Source: Alligator mississippiensis (taxonomy: Eukaryota; Chordata; Crocodylia; Alligatoridae). From it: a DNA stretch of 64,000 bases. The stretch lies in contig NC_081837.1 in the NCBI RefSeq assembly GCF_030867095.1, positions 14,960,501 to 15,024,500 of the forward strand, written 5' to 3'. The notes beneath the pieces are model-generated. The model had not been told where the DNA came from. It searched no databases and saw nothing but the letters and a program-made list of their open reading frames with translations. Made by a program: the position numbers and the translations under genes. Shown here piece by piece: positions 12,592 through 23,889 of this stretch. Every line of letters begins with the position of its first letter. The stretch's first letter is position 1.

Positions 12592-12816
12592 CAGAGGTGG
12601 CCAACCTGTGGCACAAATGGTGGCACAGGCAGCTCTCTGTATGGCATGCAGTAGATCAGGGAGGAAATGGGCAGAACAGAAGCAGATAGGGCAAGAAGCA
12701 GAAAGCAGAGCAGGAGCTGGATAGAGGAAGGGGATCAGAGTGTTACTTGGTCCAGGGTGCCACAGGGCGTGAAGCTAATTTTGTGAGATGCCTGCCTAAA
12801 AGGTTGCCTCCCACTG
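12592..12816. mobile_element. hAT nonautonomous element
   Basis: Begins CAGAGGTGGCCAACCTGTGG and ends AAGGTTGCCTCCCACTG, inverted ends of the CAG...GGCCAACC type. No clear 8-bp duplication remains (flanks ATTTGCAA and ATCTACAG). No coding capacity. Confidence 0.5.
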
Positions 12817-13280
12817 ATCTACAGGTATGACCTGAAATTTGTTTTTCTGCCTTTTCTGATACATTGCAATGTGAGCTGTTGGCAGCATTTGTGGTTTCTC
12901 CTCTTGTGATTCATCCAGGAGGATCAAGCATAATAGCTTTATTCCCATTGTCAATGAATGCCCACCTCTAAAAACCCCTAGTTGCCTTTGTTTCCATCCC
13001 CATCCCCCTAAAACTTACCTGCTCCCAGCAGCCTGGAGCAAAGCAAAAATCCTGTGTAGGAAATAGCCAGATGCACATATGCAATACATGATCTTGGCTC
13101 TCTTATGTCAAGCAGCACATTGTGCCTGTGACTTTGCTGCATGATTGCAAATTGTGCTTTGGGGTCAGGGTTAGGAAGAACTGTTCAAGACTTATACAGT
13201 AAACCTTGCAGCTTCTTTAATGCAGTTAGGCCAGGTCCTGGAAAGTACTGAACACTCCAAATATTAAAAATCCTCTGGAC

Positions 13281-13684
13281 CAGTGGTGCTCAGCCATTAG
13301 CCCACAGGCTGCATCTGGCCCGCAGGGCTCTCCCATGAGTCTGGAAATTTGGCAGTAGTGGAGTTAATGGGGCAGCAAGTGTTAATTGGTGCAGCTCTGG
13401 AATCAGCTCTGGAAACCGCAGCAATTAATGCTGTTAGTGCTCTCCTGCTACCAAATTTCTGGCCTCGTGGGGAGCCCTGTGGGCCAGATGACAGGGCCCT
13501 GCACGCTGGATTGCACCAGTATGTGAGGCTGGGCCAGAGCACAGGGTCGCTCCACAGCCAGATGAAGGGTGCGGTGTCAGGCAGGCATGCTGGATCACAC
13601 CCACAGGTGCCCACAAGTTCTGGCTCATAGACTTGCCCTGCATTACTCATCCAAAACATGGGGCCAGAAGGTTGAGCACCCCTG
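13281..13684. mobile_element. hAT nonautonomous element, 404 bp
   Basis: Ends are CAGTGGTGCTCAGCC at the left and GGTTGAGCACCCCTG at the right. The flanks CTCTGGAC (13273-13280) and CTCTGGGC (13685-13692) match at 7 of 8 positions, the expected hAT duplication. The open frames inside are compositional. Confidence 0.7.
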
Positions 13685-14670
13685 CTCTGGGCTGTTCACA
13701 GCATGAATTGAAGTAAATTCCAAGGGCAAGTCCAGAGTTGGAGAGGCTTGAACTATGGCCATGAAGAATCAACCCCTTGATCTCTGCTTCATGCTGGCTA
13801 GGTGTAACTCAGCATTTCCTGCTACTTGCTGCTGCTCCAAAATGTAGGTATGATTTGAGACAAGAATTCTCAACATCATATGCCAAGTGATGGCAGCAGG
13901 AGAGGGACATTGTCCTTCCATAGAGAACTGGGATTTTGCTCTAATTCAAAATGAGGATTTGGGTAGATTGCTAAAATTCTCCTTAACTGTGGGGGTCGAA
14001 TGAGCAAGTGAGTAGTTTTTACAACATTTCAGATGCTTGCGAGACATCTTGAGGTTGAAAGGCACATAGTGAATATTTTTATAACCTATCGTGGGTTATT
14101 AAAGATTCTCCTTTTATAGGTGGGGAGCGGTCACAGTATTGCTCTGGGATCAAAGCAGAGCACAGTACAAAGATGCAACAGATTTTCATTCAGAATGCTA
14201 CCTGTAAGGGGACTGAGGAAAAGTAGTAGTGATTTCCCCCTTTCTTTTCATGCACACATCACCTTCCCTGTCACTGAATGAAAGTCACTTGAGCTTAGCT
14301 TCTTCAAGCTGAGGCATAGTCCCGAGTTCAATATTCCTTGGCCATAAAGTGTTTCTAAGACAGATTTTCTGAAAGAATAATTAAGCTAAAGAAACATAAA
14401 TTATAATTTTCAGAATATAAATCTAATCCTCTGTGCCCTAATTTTGCTGCTGTGTACCTAATTTATGCGCTGGTTCTCTGTAGGTATTTGTCTATGACGC
14501 TCTTTGATGTTAGGTGTAACAATCTGTGTGTATTCTGATATAACTCAAGCATGATGTATCTGCAACTCAGTATTGTAATGGCATGTGGCCGTTACATTGT
14601 AAATATGTACCATTAATAGAGAGGCTATTTTTTGCATGCTTTTGTACTCCAGAACCGAAAAGATGACAAC

Positions 14671-14676
14671 AATAAA
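14671..14676 (+). terminator. Poly(A) signal AATAAA, candidate gene end
   Basis: AATAAA lies within GACAACAATAAAGTCATAAA, followed after about 20 bases by a GT-containing stretch. A Pumilio-like TGTAAATA is found 70 bases upstream. Together these suggest a genuine 3' end on the plus strand, possibly of the gene whose last exon may be at 4235. AATAAA is common by chance in AT-rich DNA, so context is the only support. Confidence 0.4.
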
Positions 14677-15222
14677 GTCATAAAAGCTCCTAGTGCTGGC
14701 GTAGTGACTCAAGTGTGACTTATTTTAAATTGTTTCCTCATGTTTCAAGTCTAACACTCCCACCACCCAGAATGCACATACAACCCGCTTCTCACTTAGG
14801 GTTCAGCCATGGAAAGTATTGAGCACTCCCATCCCAGGGTTTAAAAGGAGACTATACAGGAACTAAGCTCCTGTGCTACTTCCTCAGGTGAAAACTACTC
14901 CAGCTCCTTCACATCTGTAACTTGTGCATCAATCAAAACTGACCCATCTGGGCATAAGGAGAAGTTGCCACTGAGAGCTGCAGCTGCTCTTTCCAAGGAT
15001 TTTCACGAGGGCAGTAGAAGAGCAAGAGGCAGTGAGCCCAAAGGCACAGAAAAACTCTTACCCCCATCTCTCTCTCTCCCCCCCCCATCCCTTTTCCAGC
15101 CTTCTGCATTAATTCAGGCTGGCTCTGTCACATTTTCTTCTCTACAAATCACCTCTGCACTTTTTACTGGGTTAAAGAGGTTTTAAAAACTGCACTACTG
15201 TTTGTCTTGTGTCCTTCACTAT

Positions 15223-16041
15223 CAGGGTTGTCAACTGTCCATATATTTATGGACCGTCTGTTTTAAAAAAGGAAAAAAAGCCCCAAAACAAGCATACGCA
15301 AAAAAAATTAAGCAACCATGGTCTTGATTGAAACTCCCTCATCTAAACAAGGTTGGATGTTGAAGGACAGAGCAGAGCAGCACCATCTGGTGTCTGAGCA
15401 GGAAAACAGTACCCTGCTGGGAGCTCTGTCAAGGCTTTGTGGTCTATGGGAGCCCACCCTCCTCTACTATCTTCCCTCTCCCCCAGAGCCATGTACTGCT
15501 GCTGTTGCATCCCATCATCTGCCTGTAACACTTCTGGGTCACAGATAGGCAGAGTTGCATGGCCCTGGGCACAGTGGAGAGGAGGTAGTATAGCCAGGAT
15601 GGAGCTATGGGGCTGGGAGGGGTGGTGGGTAGGGTATATGGGGCCAGTGGTGGTAAGACAGGGGAGTGGGAGGCAGCATAGTGCAGGGTGGTCAGGGGTG
15701 TCAAGGTGTGGGGTGAGTAGGGGGTCCCTGGGAGTGGGGTCTAAAATCATTTGTGCAGTCAAGGCAGGGTTCCCAACCCAATACTGCATTTCATTTTAAT
15801 TTTTTACTGGCAATGTGCAAACTTTTTACTGACAACCAAACTTTTTTTTTTTTACAGTGGTTGGTGCTAAACCCCTAAATTTGAACCCAGCCCTTGCTAC
15901 TGCTGTCTGGAGCCTGGTAGAAGAGTTAGCTTTACATTATGTAAAACACATGCCACTGTTGTCAGTAAAAAGTTTGCAGATTGTCAGTAAAAAAAAAAAA
16001 CAACAACAAACCAACCCCAACTTCTTGAGTTGGCAACCCTA
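15223..16041. mobile_element. DNA transposon with CAGGGTTG-type ends
   Basis: Left end CAGGGTTGTCAACT, right end AGTTGGCAACCCTA, inverted except for the first base. The interior carries repeated TTTTTACTGRCAA phrases near the right end and a poly(A)-like tract. An 8-bp duplication was not found, so hAT is only likely. The long frames on both strands (148 and 120 codons) lack any domain. Confidence 0.5.
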
Positions 16042-17135
16042 TTAGTACTCTTCCTCACATCAGGAAAGCCAAAGTTAACACTGAATTATGCCCTTGCCTC
16101 TGGCCCTTTTCACATGGTTGACCATTGTGATCTCTGTTTAAATATAACCCACATAAAAATGCTTGTTGTTGATTATGTTTATTTCCTAAGTAATCTGCAG
16201 GTAGCTCATCAAATATAGTACTTGGTCCTTAGGGAAGCATCAGCTTTAACAATGCTGTGATATGCAATCCACTTTGGAAACTGACATTTTTAACCGTAAC
16301 ACAGTTGGCATGCATTTTAATTAGCAAGGAAAAATGTAGAGCTGTGGGAATGTGTTTAAATAAATGTTGATTCTGAGATGTTTTCCGTACTATCTTTTTG
16401 CCTTGCACACAAAAAATGTCTTTAGTCAAATTATTATAATTGCTAAAAGACACAGTAGAGGCTTCTAACCTGTCATGTATACTTTTGGCTATATGAATAA
16501 AATATAAAGTACTATTTTCACTTCCTAAATAAAGCTCATCTCTCACAGGGAAAGGCCAGGTCTGCTGTTTAGGCTAATCAGGATCATGAAGGTAGGTAAC
16601 TTTAACATGCTGTCATAGCACATCCAGGGCATACTAACTTATTTAAGGAGGAGGGAAAAGCAGAATACAAGTATTTATGTGAAATTTTGTGTTGGGACAA
16701 CTTCCCCTTTTCTGGCCCAAGTAGTTAGCCAGTATTCAGAGTTTTGTCTACAGTCCATGCAAGTCAACTTTCTTTGGTGCAGTCCTGTTTGTTTGTTAAG
16801 AATATACACAAAGCACTATTTAGGAATAAACAGGAACCCATTTGCTCAGAAGTCCCCAAGCCTTCCTTTCCAACAAATAGCATGCTTATTAAAAGCCCTG
16901 TCATTCTGCATCCTCACAGCCTCATGCTCACCGCTATTTGACTCGCTATCTGCTGACGTTCTCGTGCTTGCATACACACACAACTGAAGGCAATCAGTCC
17001 ACTAACTTTTGTTTACAGGAAGTCCCCAGGAAAGCCTTCAGCCCATATGGTTTTCTCCAGATTGGCTTTACCATACTGTCTCCAGCTATCACTATGTAAA
17101 GGGATATTTAAGTACTCCCTCCATATAGCATAGAA
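16042..17135. other. Noncoding stretch, nothing recognised
   Basis: AT-rich unique-looking DNA. Frames up to 105 codons show no domain and are interpreted as chance. Confidence 0.4.
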
Positions 17136-17640
17136 TCACATCTTTACGTTAGCTGATAGTTGGCTGGTATTCCATGAACATTTCAACAATAGCCCAAAAT
17201 TCTTCTCTGCTTTTCTGACTCTGTTAGGCAGCTCAGTCTGGAGGTCAAGATTTCTGCTGAACGTAGAACGCAAGTAGCAAAAACTGTCAACAACACCGAG
17301 AGATTTATCCTCCAGAGTGACGTCAGGTATTGGTTCTTCCACCCCTTGGTACATGATCACAGTCTTCGTGAGACTAATTGCAATCCCAAAGTTTGTACAT
17401 GACTCAGAAAATCTGCCCAGGATATTTTCCAGGGAAGATTAACTGTGGGCAACCGAGGCTGCATTATGCCCAAACAGGAAATCTCTCAGAACGAGAGATT
17501 GATGAAGGCTATGTACAGTGGTGCTCATTTTTCTCTACACATCTCTTGCAGTTGCTTGACCAAAAATACCATAACAATGGTGGAGTGTCCTGAGCGAAAA
17601 CCACACTGATTTTCAGGATAGATTCTTTCACCTAGCGAGT
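17136..17640 (-). mobile_element. RTE-like LINE fragment, reverse transcriptase part
   Basis: The minus strand encodes a degenerate non-LTR reverse transcriptase: remnants of the QCGF region, a LRDFLFGHNAASVAHS stretch matching the FADD catalytic block of the family, then NFGIAISLTKTVIMYQG and FCYLRSTFS. It is broken by stops in the upstream part, so it is a dead copy. The style of these blocks (AKTKV, FADDAALVAH, FGLTISLKKT in relatives) suggests an RTE-type clade rather than CR1. The clade is from memory and unverified. Confidence 0.6.
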
Positions 17641-18740
17641 GCAACCTAGGGAGCATGATGCAAGTGACAGTTTTTCAACATTGTTCAACACTGCAAGGTT
17701 TAGAGCAAAAACCAAGGTGAAACTGGTTCTAAGAGATTTCCTGTTTGTGGATGAGGCGGTCTTGGTTGCCCACAGTGAATCTTCCCTGCAAAATATCTTG
17801 GGCAGATTTTCTGCATCATGCAACAGCTTTGGGATGGCAGTTAGTCTCAAGAAGACTGTGATCATGTACCAATGGGTGGAAGAACCAATCCTTAACATCA
17901 CTCTGGAGGATAAATCTCTTGATGTCATTGACAGTTTTTGCTGCTTGCTTTCTATGTTCATCAGGAATCTTGGCCTTCAAACTGAACTGCCTGCTAGAAT
18001 CGGAAAAGCAGCTAAGAATTTTGGCCTATGACAGAAATGTGCAGGGAATAACAGCAAACTATCAGCTAAGGTGAAGATACAGCTACGAGAATTGTGAGCT
18101 ATCATCCCTGCTTTATGGTTCAGAAGCGTGGACTATGTACGCTAGGCACATCAAGAGGCTGAACGGCTTCCACATGAGATGTCTGTGTAAAATCCAAAAA
18201 TAAAGTGGGAAGACAAAATACAAAACACAAAGGTATTGAAGCATGCAGCACTGACATGCTTATCAGGAAGAGGAGGTTGTGATGGATTGGCCATATCAGG
18301 AGAATGGGAGGAGACCATATCCCCAAGAATATTTTGTACAGTAAGATTGAAAATTGCTCTATAAAGCAGGGTCGTCCTCCATAACAGTACCACAATGCAT
18401 GTAAAAAATGATATAAAGTCATTCAACATGAGTGTAAAAAGCTGGGAGGAGTGTACAGAATCACCTCCCATCTGGAGGGAACATCTGGCACTGGGTACAG
18501 CTCAACATGAAGTGGTTTTGATCCAGAAGATGGAAGCAAAATGAGAAAAAAGGAAGCAGCATGCTGTAAACCTGAATTCCAGCTCGCACAACACAGATCT
18601 GTGAAACTCATAACAAGCTGTGTCGCTCTTGAACTGGGCTTATCAGCCACAAATGGATTCATCAGGCATCTGATTAGACCTCTTATGTGTACCCAGAGGA
18701 TCAACAGTTGCCTACTCCCATTTAGCATGAAAGAAAGGTG
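17640..18740 (+). mobile_element. RTE-like LINE fragment, head-to-head copy
   Basis: The plus strand encodes FNTARFRAKTKVKLVLRDFL, VDEAVLVAHS, FGMAVSLKKTVIMYQ and FCCLLSMFIRNLGLQTELP, the same reverse transcriptase blocks as the minus-strand copy next to it. Downstream, disrupted frames continue with the LYGSEAWT-like and IKWED-like blocks of the C-terminal region up to about 18740. The FADD-equivalent reads FVDE, and several frame breaks are present, so it is inactive. It meets the minus-strand copy near 17640. Confidence 0.6.
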
Positions 18741-18779
18741 ATTAGCACAACTATAATATTTAATGAGGTCTCTTTAGAG

Positions 18780-18995
18780 CTCTGGTTCTCAACCTTTTTG
18801 GGCTCAAGGCTCAAGGCATCCCTTGTTAGACTTGAGGCACCCTGCCCAAAATGCCAAGTCTTAGTTTTCACTCATTTTTTGACTATGGGAAAATAATAGA
18901 ACAATTCTTTTGTTGCAAAGAGCTCAGCAAGCCCACAACAGGTCAAAATGTTTTTAACACTATGGATTCCTACTTGAAATCTCTACATGTGCTCC
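18780..18995 (+). mobile_element. hAT fragment
   Basis: Begins CTCTGGTTCTCAACCTTTTT and is closely similar along its length to the left two-thirds of the element at 34126 (shared CAGCAAGCCCACAACAGGTC and AATGTTTTTAACACTAT). The right end is lost where a GA microsatellite starts. Confidence 0.6.
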
Positions 18996-18997
18996 AG

Positions 18998-19025
<28 letters not shown>
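18998..19025. repeat. (GA)n microsatellite
   Basis: About 14 GA units directly after TGCTCCAG. The following 160 bases contain inverted GGGGCACTTTA motifs resembling the interior of the MITE at 4732, so the microsatellite may have grown inside a MITE remnant. Confidence 0.8.
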
Positions 19026-19028
<3 letters not shown>

Positions 19029-19704
19029 TGTGGGCGGGGGGAGGTTATCTCAGGAGTCGCTCTAATTAAATTGCTCCCAGGATCTTGTGTATTGAGCATC
19101 CTGCACTTCAAAATGGCAGTGGGGGCACTTTACCTACAGCTTGTTCAATGAGCACAAGTTAAAGTGCCCCTACCACCTGTAACCCGGGTAGTACACAGTT
19201 GATATCCCTTCTTCAATTGACAGGATGTTTGGGGTGTGCGTGTGTGCTGTGAGAGCGTAGCTGCGTGGCCTAGCCCAATTCACCATCCTCTCCTACAGAG
19301 CAGAGCAAAGACTGTGGTCACTCAATAAAATGTAACTATTTACAGAACTTTATTTACAGGACCCATAGAACTTATTAAGCATATATACAGATATTTCCTA
19401 GAACTATATACAAATTTATACCATCGAAGACAGGTAAGTCTTGTTACTCATATACATGGGCAGGAACAAGTGGATATAACAAATAGAGGCACTTTATCAA
19501 TGTAAGCCTGGGCTCCCAGGGGTCTTCTTATTGGGGTATATCTCCTCATTCTCAGGCCTTACAGACTGCAGGTGAGGGAACAAATAACAGTGGCGCCAGG
19601 TTAAACGGAGGTTCACTAAATAGAACTCAACAATAAATAGACAGTGCTTAGAACATACATGAATGATGTTACAGCAATACAAACCCACACCTGGGCATAG
19701 CAAT

Positions 19705-20401
19705 TAGGACTGTGCAAAGTTTTGGGTGCTGAGTCAATTCGGAGGAGATTTGGCCGCCGAATCTCTGAATCCAAATCGAATCAGGAGACCAATAAAAAGG
19801 TCCAAATCGATTCAAAGATTCGGAGAGCTTCGGAGATTCAGGCAGTCCCTGCTCGCTGCCACAGGGAGTTGGACCTGGACTCCGTGCTGGTAAGTAGGGG
19901 GCGAGGGAGAGGAGGGCTGGAGGAGGGGAGAGGGGATCATGGGGGGGACCCCCCACTAGGTCCCATCCCCTACTTGCTCCCCAGCCCCCCTGAGCACCCC
20001 CCATCCCCAACCCACTCTTCCAGCCCCCCCCCCATGGCTACCCCGTCCAGCCCCAGCTTCCAGCACCAGCTGCTGCAGCAGCTGTTGGGGCCTTTGGGGG
20101 CTCGTGGCACAGCCTCCCATGTAGTGCGGGGCAGTGGGGCAGCAGGGATTGCCCCCCGCCCGGCAGGAGCCGGTGAGTCTGGGGCTTTGTTTTGGGTTTT
20201 TTTTAAAGAGCCAGGAGCTGGGGCTGGGCGGGGCAGCCATTGACAGGGCTGGGATAGCGGGCAGGAGATGGGGCCTGTCCAATTCGGAGATTTGGCCGAA
20301 TTAATTTGGGACAGTGATTCGAATCACCGAATCAAATCACTGTCCCCTGAACCGGCTATATCCAAATCCAAAGAGAATACTAGCCACTTTGCACAGGCCT
20401 A
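19705..20401. mobile_element. hAT nonautonomous element, 697 bp, 8-bp TSD
   Basis: Left end TAGGACTGTGCAAAG, right end CTTTGCACAGGCCTA. The exact 8-bp duplication ATAGCAAT flanks the element (19697-19704 and 20402-20409). The ends are rich in GAATC/GATTC repeats (CGAATCTCTGAATCCAAATC), the middle is GC-rich. No transposase is encoded; the 173-codon frame is compositional. Confidence 0.85.
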
Positions 20402-20497
20402 ATAGCAATCCCTTGAATCCGAAGTGATAATCACAAGACTCCACTGCATTTCAGCAGCTCAACAATTTATAGACAGCACAAGGCAATACATAAAAAT

Positions 20498-21237
20498 ACG
20501 GGCTGTGCAAAGCTTTGGCTCCTGATTCAATTAGGTGGAGATTCAGCCTGAATCGGTGGCCAAATCTCTGAATCCGAATCGAATCAGAGAACCCTTTAAT
20601 CTCTCTGAATTGAATTGGAACCCTCCAAATCAATTTGGAGAGATTCGGAGATTCGGACATAGACACAGCTTTAAATGTTTTTTCTACATACCTCCAAGTA
20701 GTGGGTGGCTCGTGAACGCTGCGATGCTGGGGCGCATGGAGCATGAGCATGCCACAGGAGTGCAGGGGGTCCCCAGCGCACTCGGCAGCAGACCCAGAAG
20801 TGGACCAGAAGCACTTCCAGGTCCACCAGGGAGCACGCTGGGGGGGGCCTCCCGCACCCTCCAGCTTGGCAACTGGTACCTCCTGGGTCTGCTGGGGCAC
20901 CCGGGATCCCCCCGTGACCGATCACCAAGCCAAGTGGGCATGGAGAGTCTCCCCAGCAGACCCAGAAGTACTCGATTCACCACCGAGCACATGGAGGGCC
21001 TCCCCGCACTCCTGTGGGACGCTCCATGCGCCCAGCATCGCAGCGTTCACAAGCTGCGCCTGCTACCATGAGGTATGTAGAAAAAACATTTAAAGCTGTG
21101 TCTATGTCCGAATCAGCATCGAATCTTCAGATTTGGCTGAATTGAATCAGGGACAGTGATTTGAATCAACGAATCAAATCGCTGTCCTCAATTCAGGCTG
21201 AATCCGAATCAAATAGGGACAGCTTTGCACACCCCTA
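20498..21237. mobile_element. hAT nonautonomous element with long inverted arms
   Basis: Same family as the element at 19705 by ends (GGGCTGTGCAAAGC and GCTTTGCACACCCCTA) and GAATC-rich subterminal repeats. The exact 8-bp duplication ATAAAAAT flanks it (20490-20497 and 21238-21245). Most of the element folds back: the region 20640-20760 is inverted at 21000-21120 (for example GCGATGCTGGGGCGCATGGA against TCCATGCGCCCAGCATCGC). No coding role is claimed for the frames up to 178 codons. Confidence 0.85.
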
Positions 21238-21245
21238 ATAAAAAT

Positions 21246-21764
21246 CTTACAATACCATATTGAATTAAATAACTTCACAGTAAAAGATACAGCTTACAGC
21301 CCACCCTACATATATACATAGGGACCCAGGGCAACTTTAACTGTTTACATAAATCTTAACAATTACAATCCAAAATCAACAGTGGCACAGTAATCACACC
21401 GCATGGAGGAGTAATACCAAGGGCAAAACAGGTGACCCCTAAGGGACTATGCTAATCGCCCCTAGCCCCCTGGATTGACTGGACTCCAAGGACACTAAAC
21501 CTCCCCTGAAGACCGGGGCCACTCTTCCCCTGTGGAGACCTTTGCCTCTTTCCCTGTGGGGACCCCAATCCCCTACCCAAGCGCTCATGGCTCCTTGGCC
21601 CTCCAATGAAATTTGGCTCGTCTCTCCCTGGGCGGCCTGGTCGAAACTCCTGCTTTGCCAGGGATCCATGGGTTTGCCCAGCTGCCACTGATAGTGGAAA
21701 GGCTCCAGCTGCCTTGTGCAGCTACCAGTGCCTCCTTGTCTTTGCCTCCTGCAGGGATGCAGGC
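21246..21764. other. Noncoding stretch, becomes GC-rich rightward
   Basis: No gene or repeat end recognised. From about 21430 the composition becomes C-rich and leads into the minisatellite. Confidence 0.4.
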
Positions 21765-22375
21765 CCGTGTTGCCTCGTGCAGCCACAGAGTCCCTTCAGC
21801 TCTGCATTGGCTCTGTGCACCCATCCATGCACCGTGGTACCCCTGCCACTTGCAGGGTTGGGAACCCGGGCTGCCTCATGCAGTCCCAGAGTCCTGTCAG
21901 CTCTCCAGCCCCGTGCACCAGTCCATACACCGAGGGCGCTGCAGCCACAGTGGTCCCTTCAGCTCAGCTCTCCCAGACCCTCTCCAGCCCTTTGCAGCAA
22001 CCCGTGCACCAAGGGCTCCTGCCTTGTGCAGGGTTGGGGACCTGTGTTGCCTCATGCAGCCGCTGAGGTCCCATCCACTCTCCAGACCTTCACCAGCCTT
22101 GCGCACTGACCTGTGCACTGAGGGCTCCTCCTCGTGCAAGGTTGGGAACCCACACTGCCTTGTGCAGCCATAGCACCCTTTCAGCTCACCGAGCCCTGTG
22201 CACCGCTCTGTGCACCAAAGGAGCTGGGCTTCTGCCTTGTGCAAGGTTGGGGACCCGCGCTGCCTCATGCAACCACTGAGGTCCCATCTGCTGTCTGGAC
22301 CTTCACCAGCCCTGTGCACTGACCGTGCACTGAGGGCTCCTCCTTGTGCAAGGTTGGGGACCCATGCTGCAAGAA
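21765..22375 (+). repeat. Minisatellite, units of about 105 bp
   Basis: About five to six degenerate tandem units, each with a block like CTGCCTCATGCAGCC near its start, a GTGCACTGA/GTGCACC block in the middle and GTGCAAGGTTGGGGACC at its end (unit ends near 21865, 22040, 22148, 22253 and 22360). Units starting near 22040 and 22253 are more alike than neighbours, indicating a higher-order period of about 213 bp. Long frames on both strands follow from this composition. Confidence 0.75.
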
Positions 22376-23687
22376 AAGACAGTGTCATACGTTACCTGAA
22401 ATACTTCTTTGCTTGAGTCCAAGTATAAATTCTGTTCAATTAAAGCCAGTTTAGTGAAATGGCCCATGCTTTCCATTTCCAAGAGCTGGCTCACTTCTGA
22501 TCTTCTTATCATCTAGGGAACAAAGGCAAGAAAATAAAACTTTTTGAAGAAATGGATGTCTCCTCCACAGAGAATACGAATAAAGGAAACAACTGTTCCC
22601 TTTCTTCCTCCAAATCTCTAAACAGACAAGGGTATAAAGCATGAGTCTTTTAAAGCCCGCAAAAAACAGCAGGTTTTACCATACCTCATGTCCCTTCAAG
22701 TTGAGGAAGCAGCCTCTAATAGCCTTCTAGTCTACACTAGAAGATATTTGCCTATGTAGTATCTCAGGTAGGGGTGTGCTGGGATGTGATTTTTTTTTTT
22801 AACCATGTTACTTGTGTTGCTAAAATATGTATACATATAATATACATGGCAATAGGGCAGTTTTGCTGATATAGATTTGTCATTTAGGAGCTGTAATAAA
22901 TTCTACTGGTAAGAGCTCAGTTTTTTTCAGTATAGCTTCATCCCCACCAGAAGATCTTTGCTGGTATAGACCTATCCACAAAGGCTTCAAGTGTAGAAAT
23001 CACATTAATCCTCAGAAAGTCTATTTGGAGCCCAAAAATATAAACTAAATCTTAAGTATCCTGGCACCTACAGCAGAACCACTTAGACATCTCAGACTAA
23101 TTCTAGTATATTAAACCATAACTTGCTCATTTTTTCATTATGCCAATATGAAATTAAACTCTATATGATTTTGTTTTGAAAGCACCGTTGCACTGGTGTA
23201 GTCGCTGCAATGTAGCAAGACTAGTTATTTTGGAATTCATTTTTTCCCAGTGTTTCAAAAGAAGGGAGATTCTGCATTTCAGGCTAGGATGGGTACAGCT
23301 TAATTTTCCAATCCCATTCCAGACACTGCAGTGATTGCCAAAGATCCTCCAACAAAATAAAGTTAAGTCATCTGGGACCTGATAGTCCTAATGCAGAAGA
23401 CGTTTGAATATTGCGATGCCATCTTGAGATATCACTATGACAGCTGCTGCAGCTGCTATACTCTAAAAGAAACTGATTGCTTTGACAAAGTATGAGTCTG
23501 AAGGGTTTTGCAGGCAAAATTGGCATATGTATTTTGAGCATCCCAAAATATTGGAGACTTTGAATCTATGGTTTGAATCTGGGTTCGTCTCTGCTTCTGC
23601 TGCCAACTCCCTAGAAACCAAGGTCTCCATTGTAAAGACAGTTGTCATATATATATTATTTTAAAATGCTAATCTTGTAACTGAAGA
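22376..23687. other. Noncoding stretch, possible old repeat remnant
   Basis: Mostly AT-rich. Between about 22727 and 23010 the sequences TCTACACTAGAAGATATTTGC and AGAAGATCTTTGCTGGTATA with TTCAAGTGTAGAAA suggest a decayed inverted-end element, too weak to call. Confidence 0.35.
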
Positions 23688-23758
23688 TTGGGAACTGTGT
23701 GCAGGAGGTTGGACCAAATGACCCTTAAGGTCCCTTCCAACCATGATTCTACAATCCT
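23688..23758 (+). mobile_element. CR1 LINE, 3' tail
   Basis: GGAGGTTGGACCAAATGACC then GGTCCCTTCCAACCATGATT and CTACAATCC: only the last 70 bases of a CR1. Confidence 0.75.
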
Positions 23759-23889
23759 AGTTCTTGGTCAGGAAGTTTGTGAATTCTCCTGCCCTCATCA
23801 GGAAAAGGAACTATCAAACTCAGCTTGACCAATGGTCCAGCTAATCTAGTATCATATCCATGACGTTACCATGCACCAATGGTTTAGAA

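Larger units (their letters stand above)
4308..14690 (+). other. Putative very long 3' UTR (or intergenic DNA)
   Basis: About 10.4 kb with very few open frames, AT-rich, and lower in repeats than the rest of the window. It carries only a few inserted elements (4732-5058, 6585-6770, 11464-11665, a CR1 tail near 11905, hATs at 12592 and 13281). It ends with a Pumilio-like TGTAAATA at 14598-14605, AATAAA at 14671-14676 and a GT-rich stretch after 14690. This is what a long neuronal-type 3' UTR looks like, but the reading depends on the exon at 4235 being real. Transcript data would settle it. Confidence 0.3.

Noticed and set aside
21765-22375. CRISPR-like array of regular repeats
   Set aside because: Whole units are repeated with degeneration, without unique spacers, in an animal genome; it is a minisatellite.
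21613-22388. Long overlapping frames on both strands (186 and 163 codons) as genes
   Set aside because: They follow the minisatellite units, lack any domain, and arise from low stop density in GC-rich tandem repeats.
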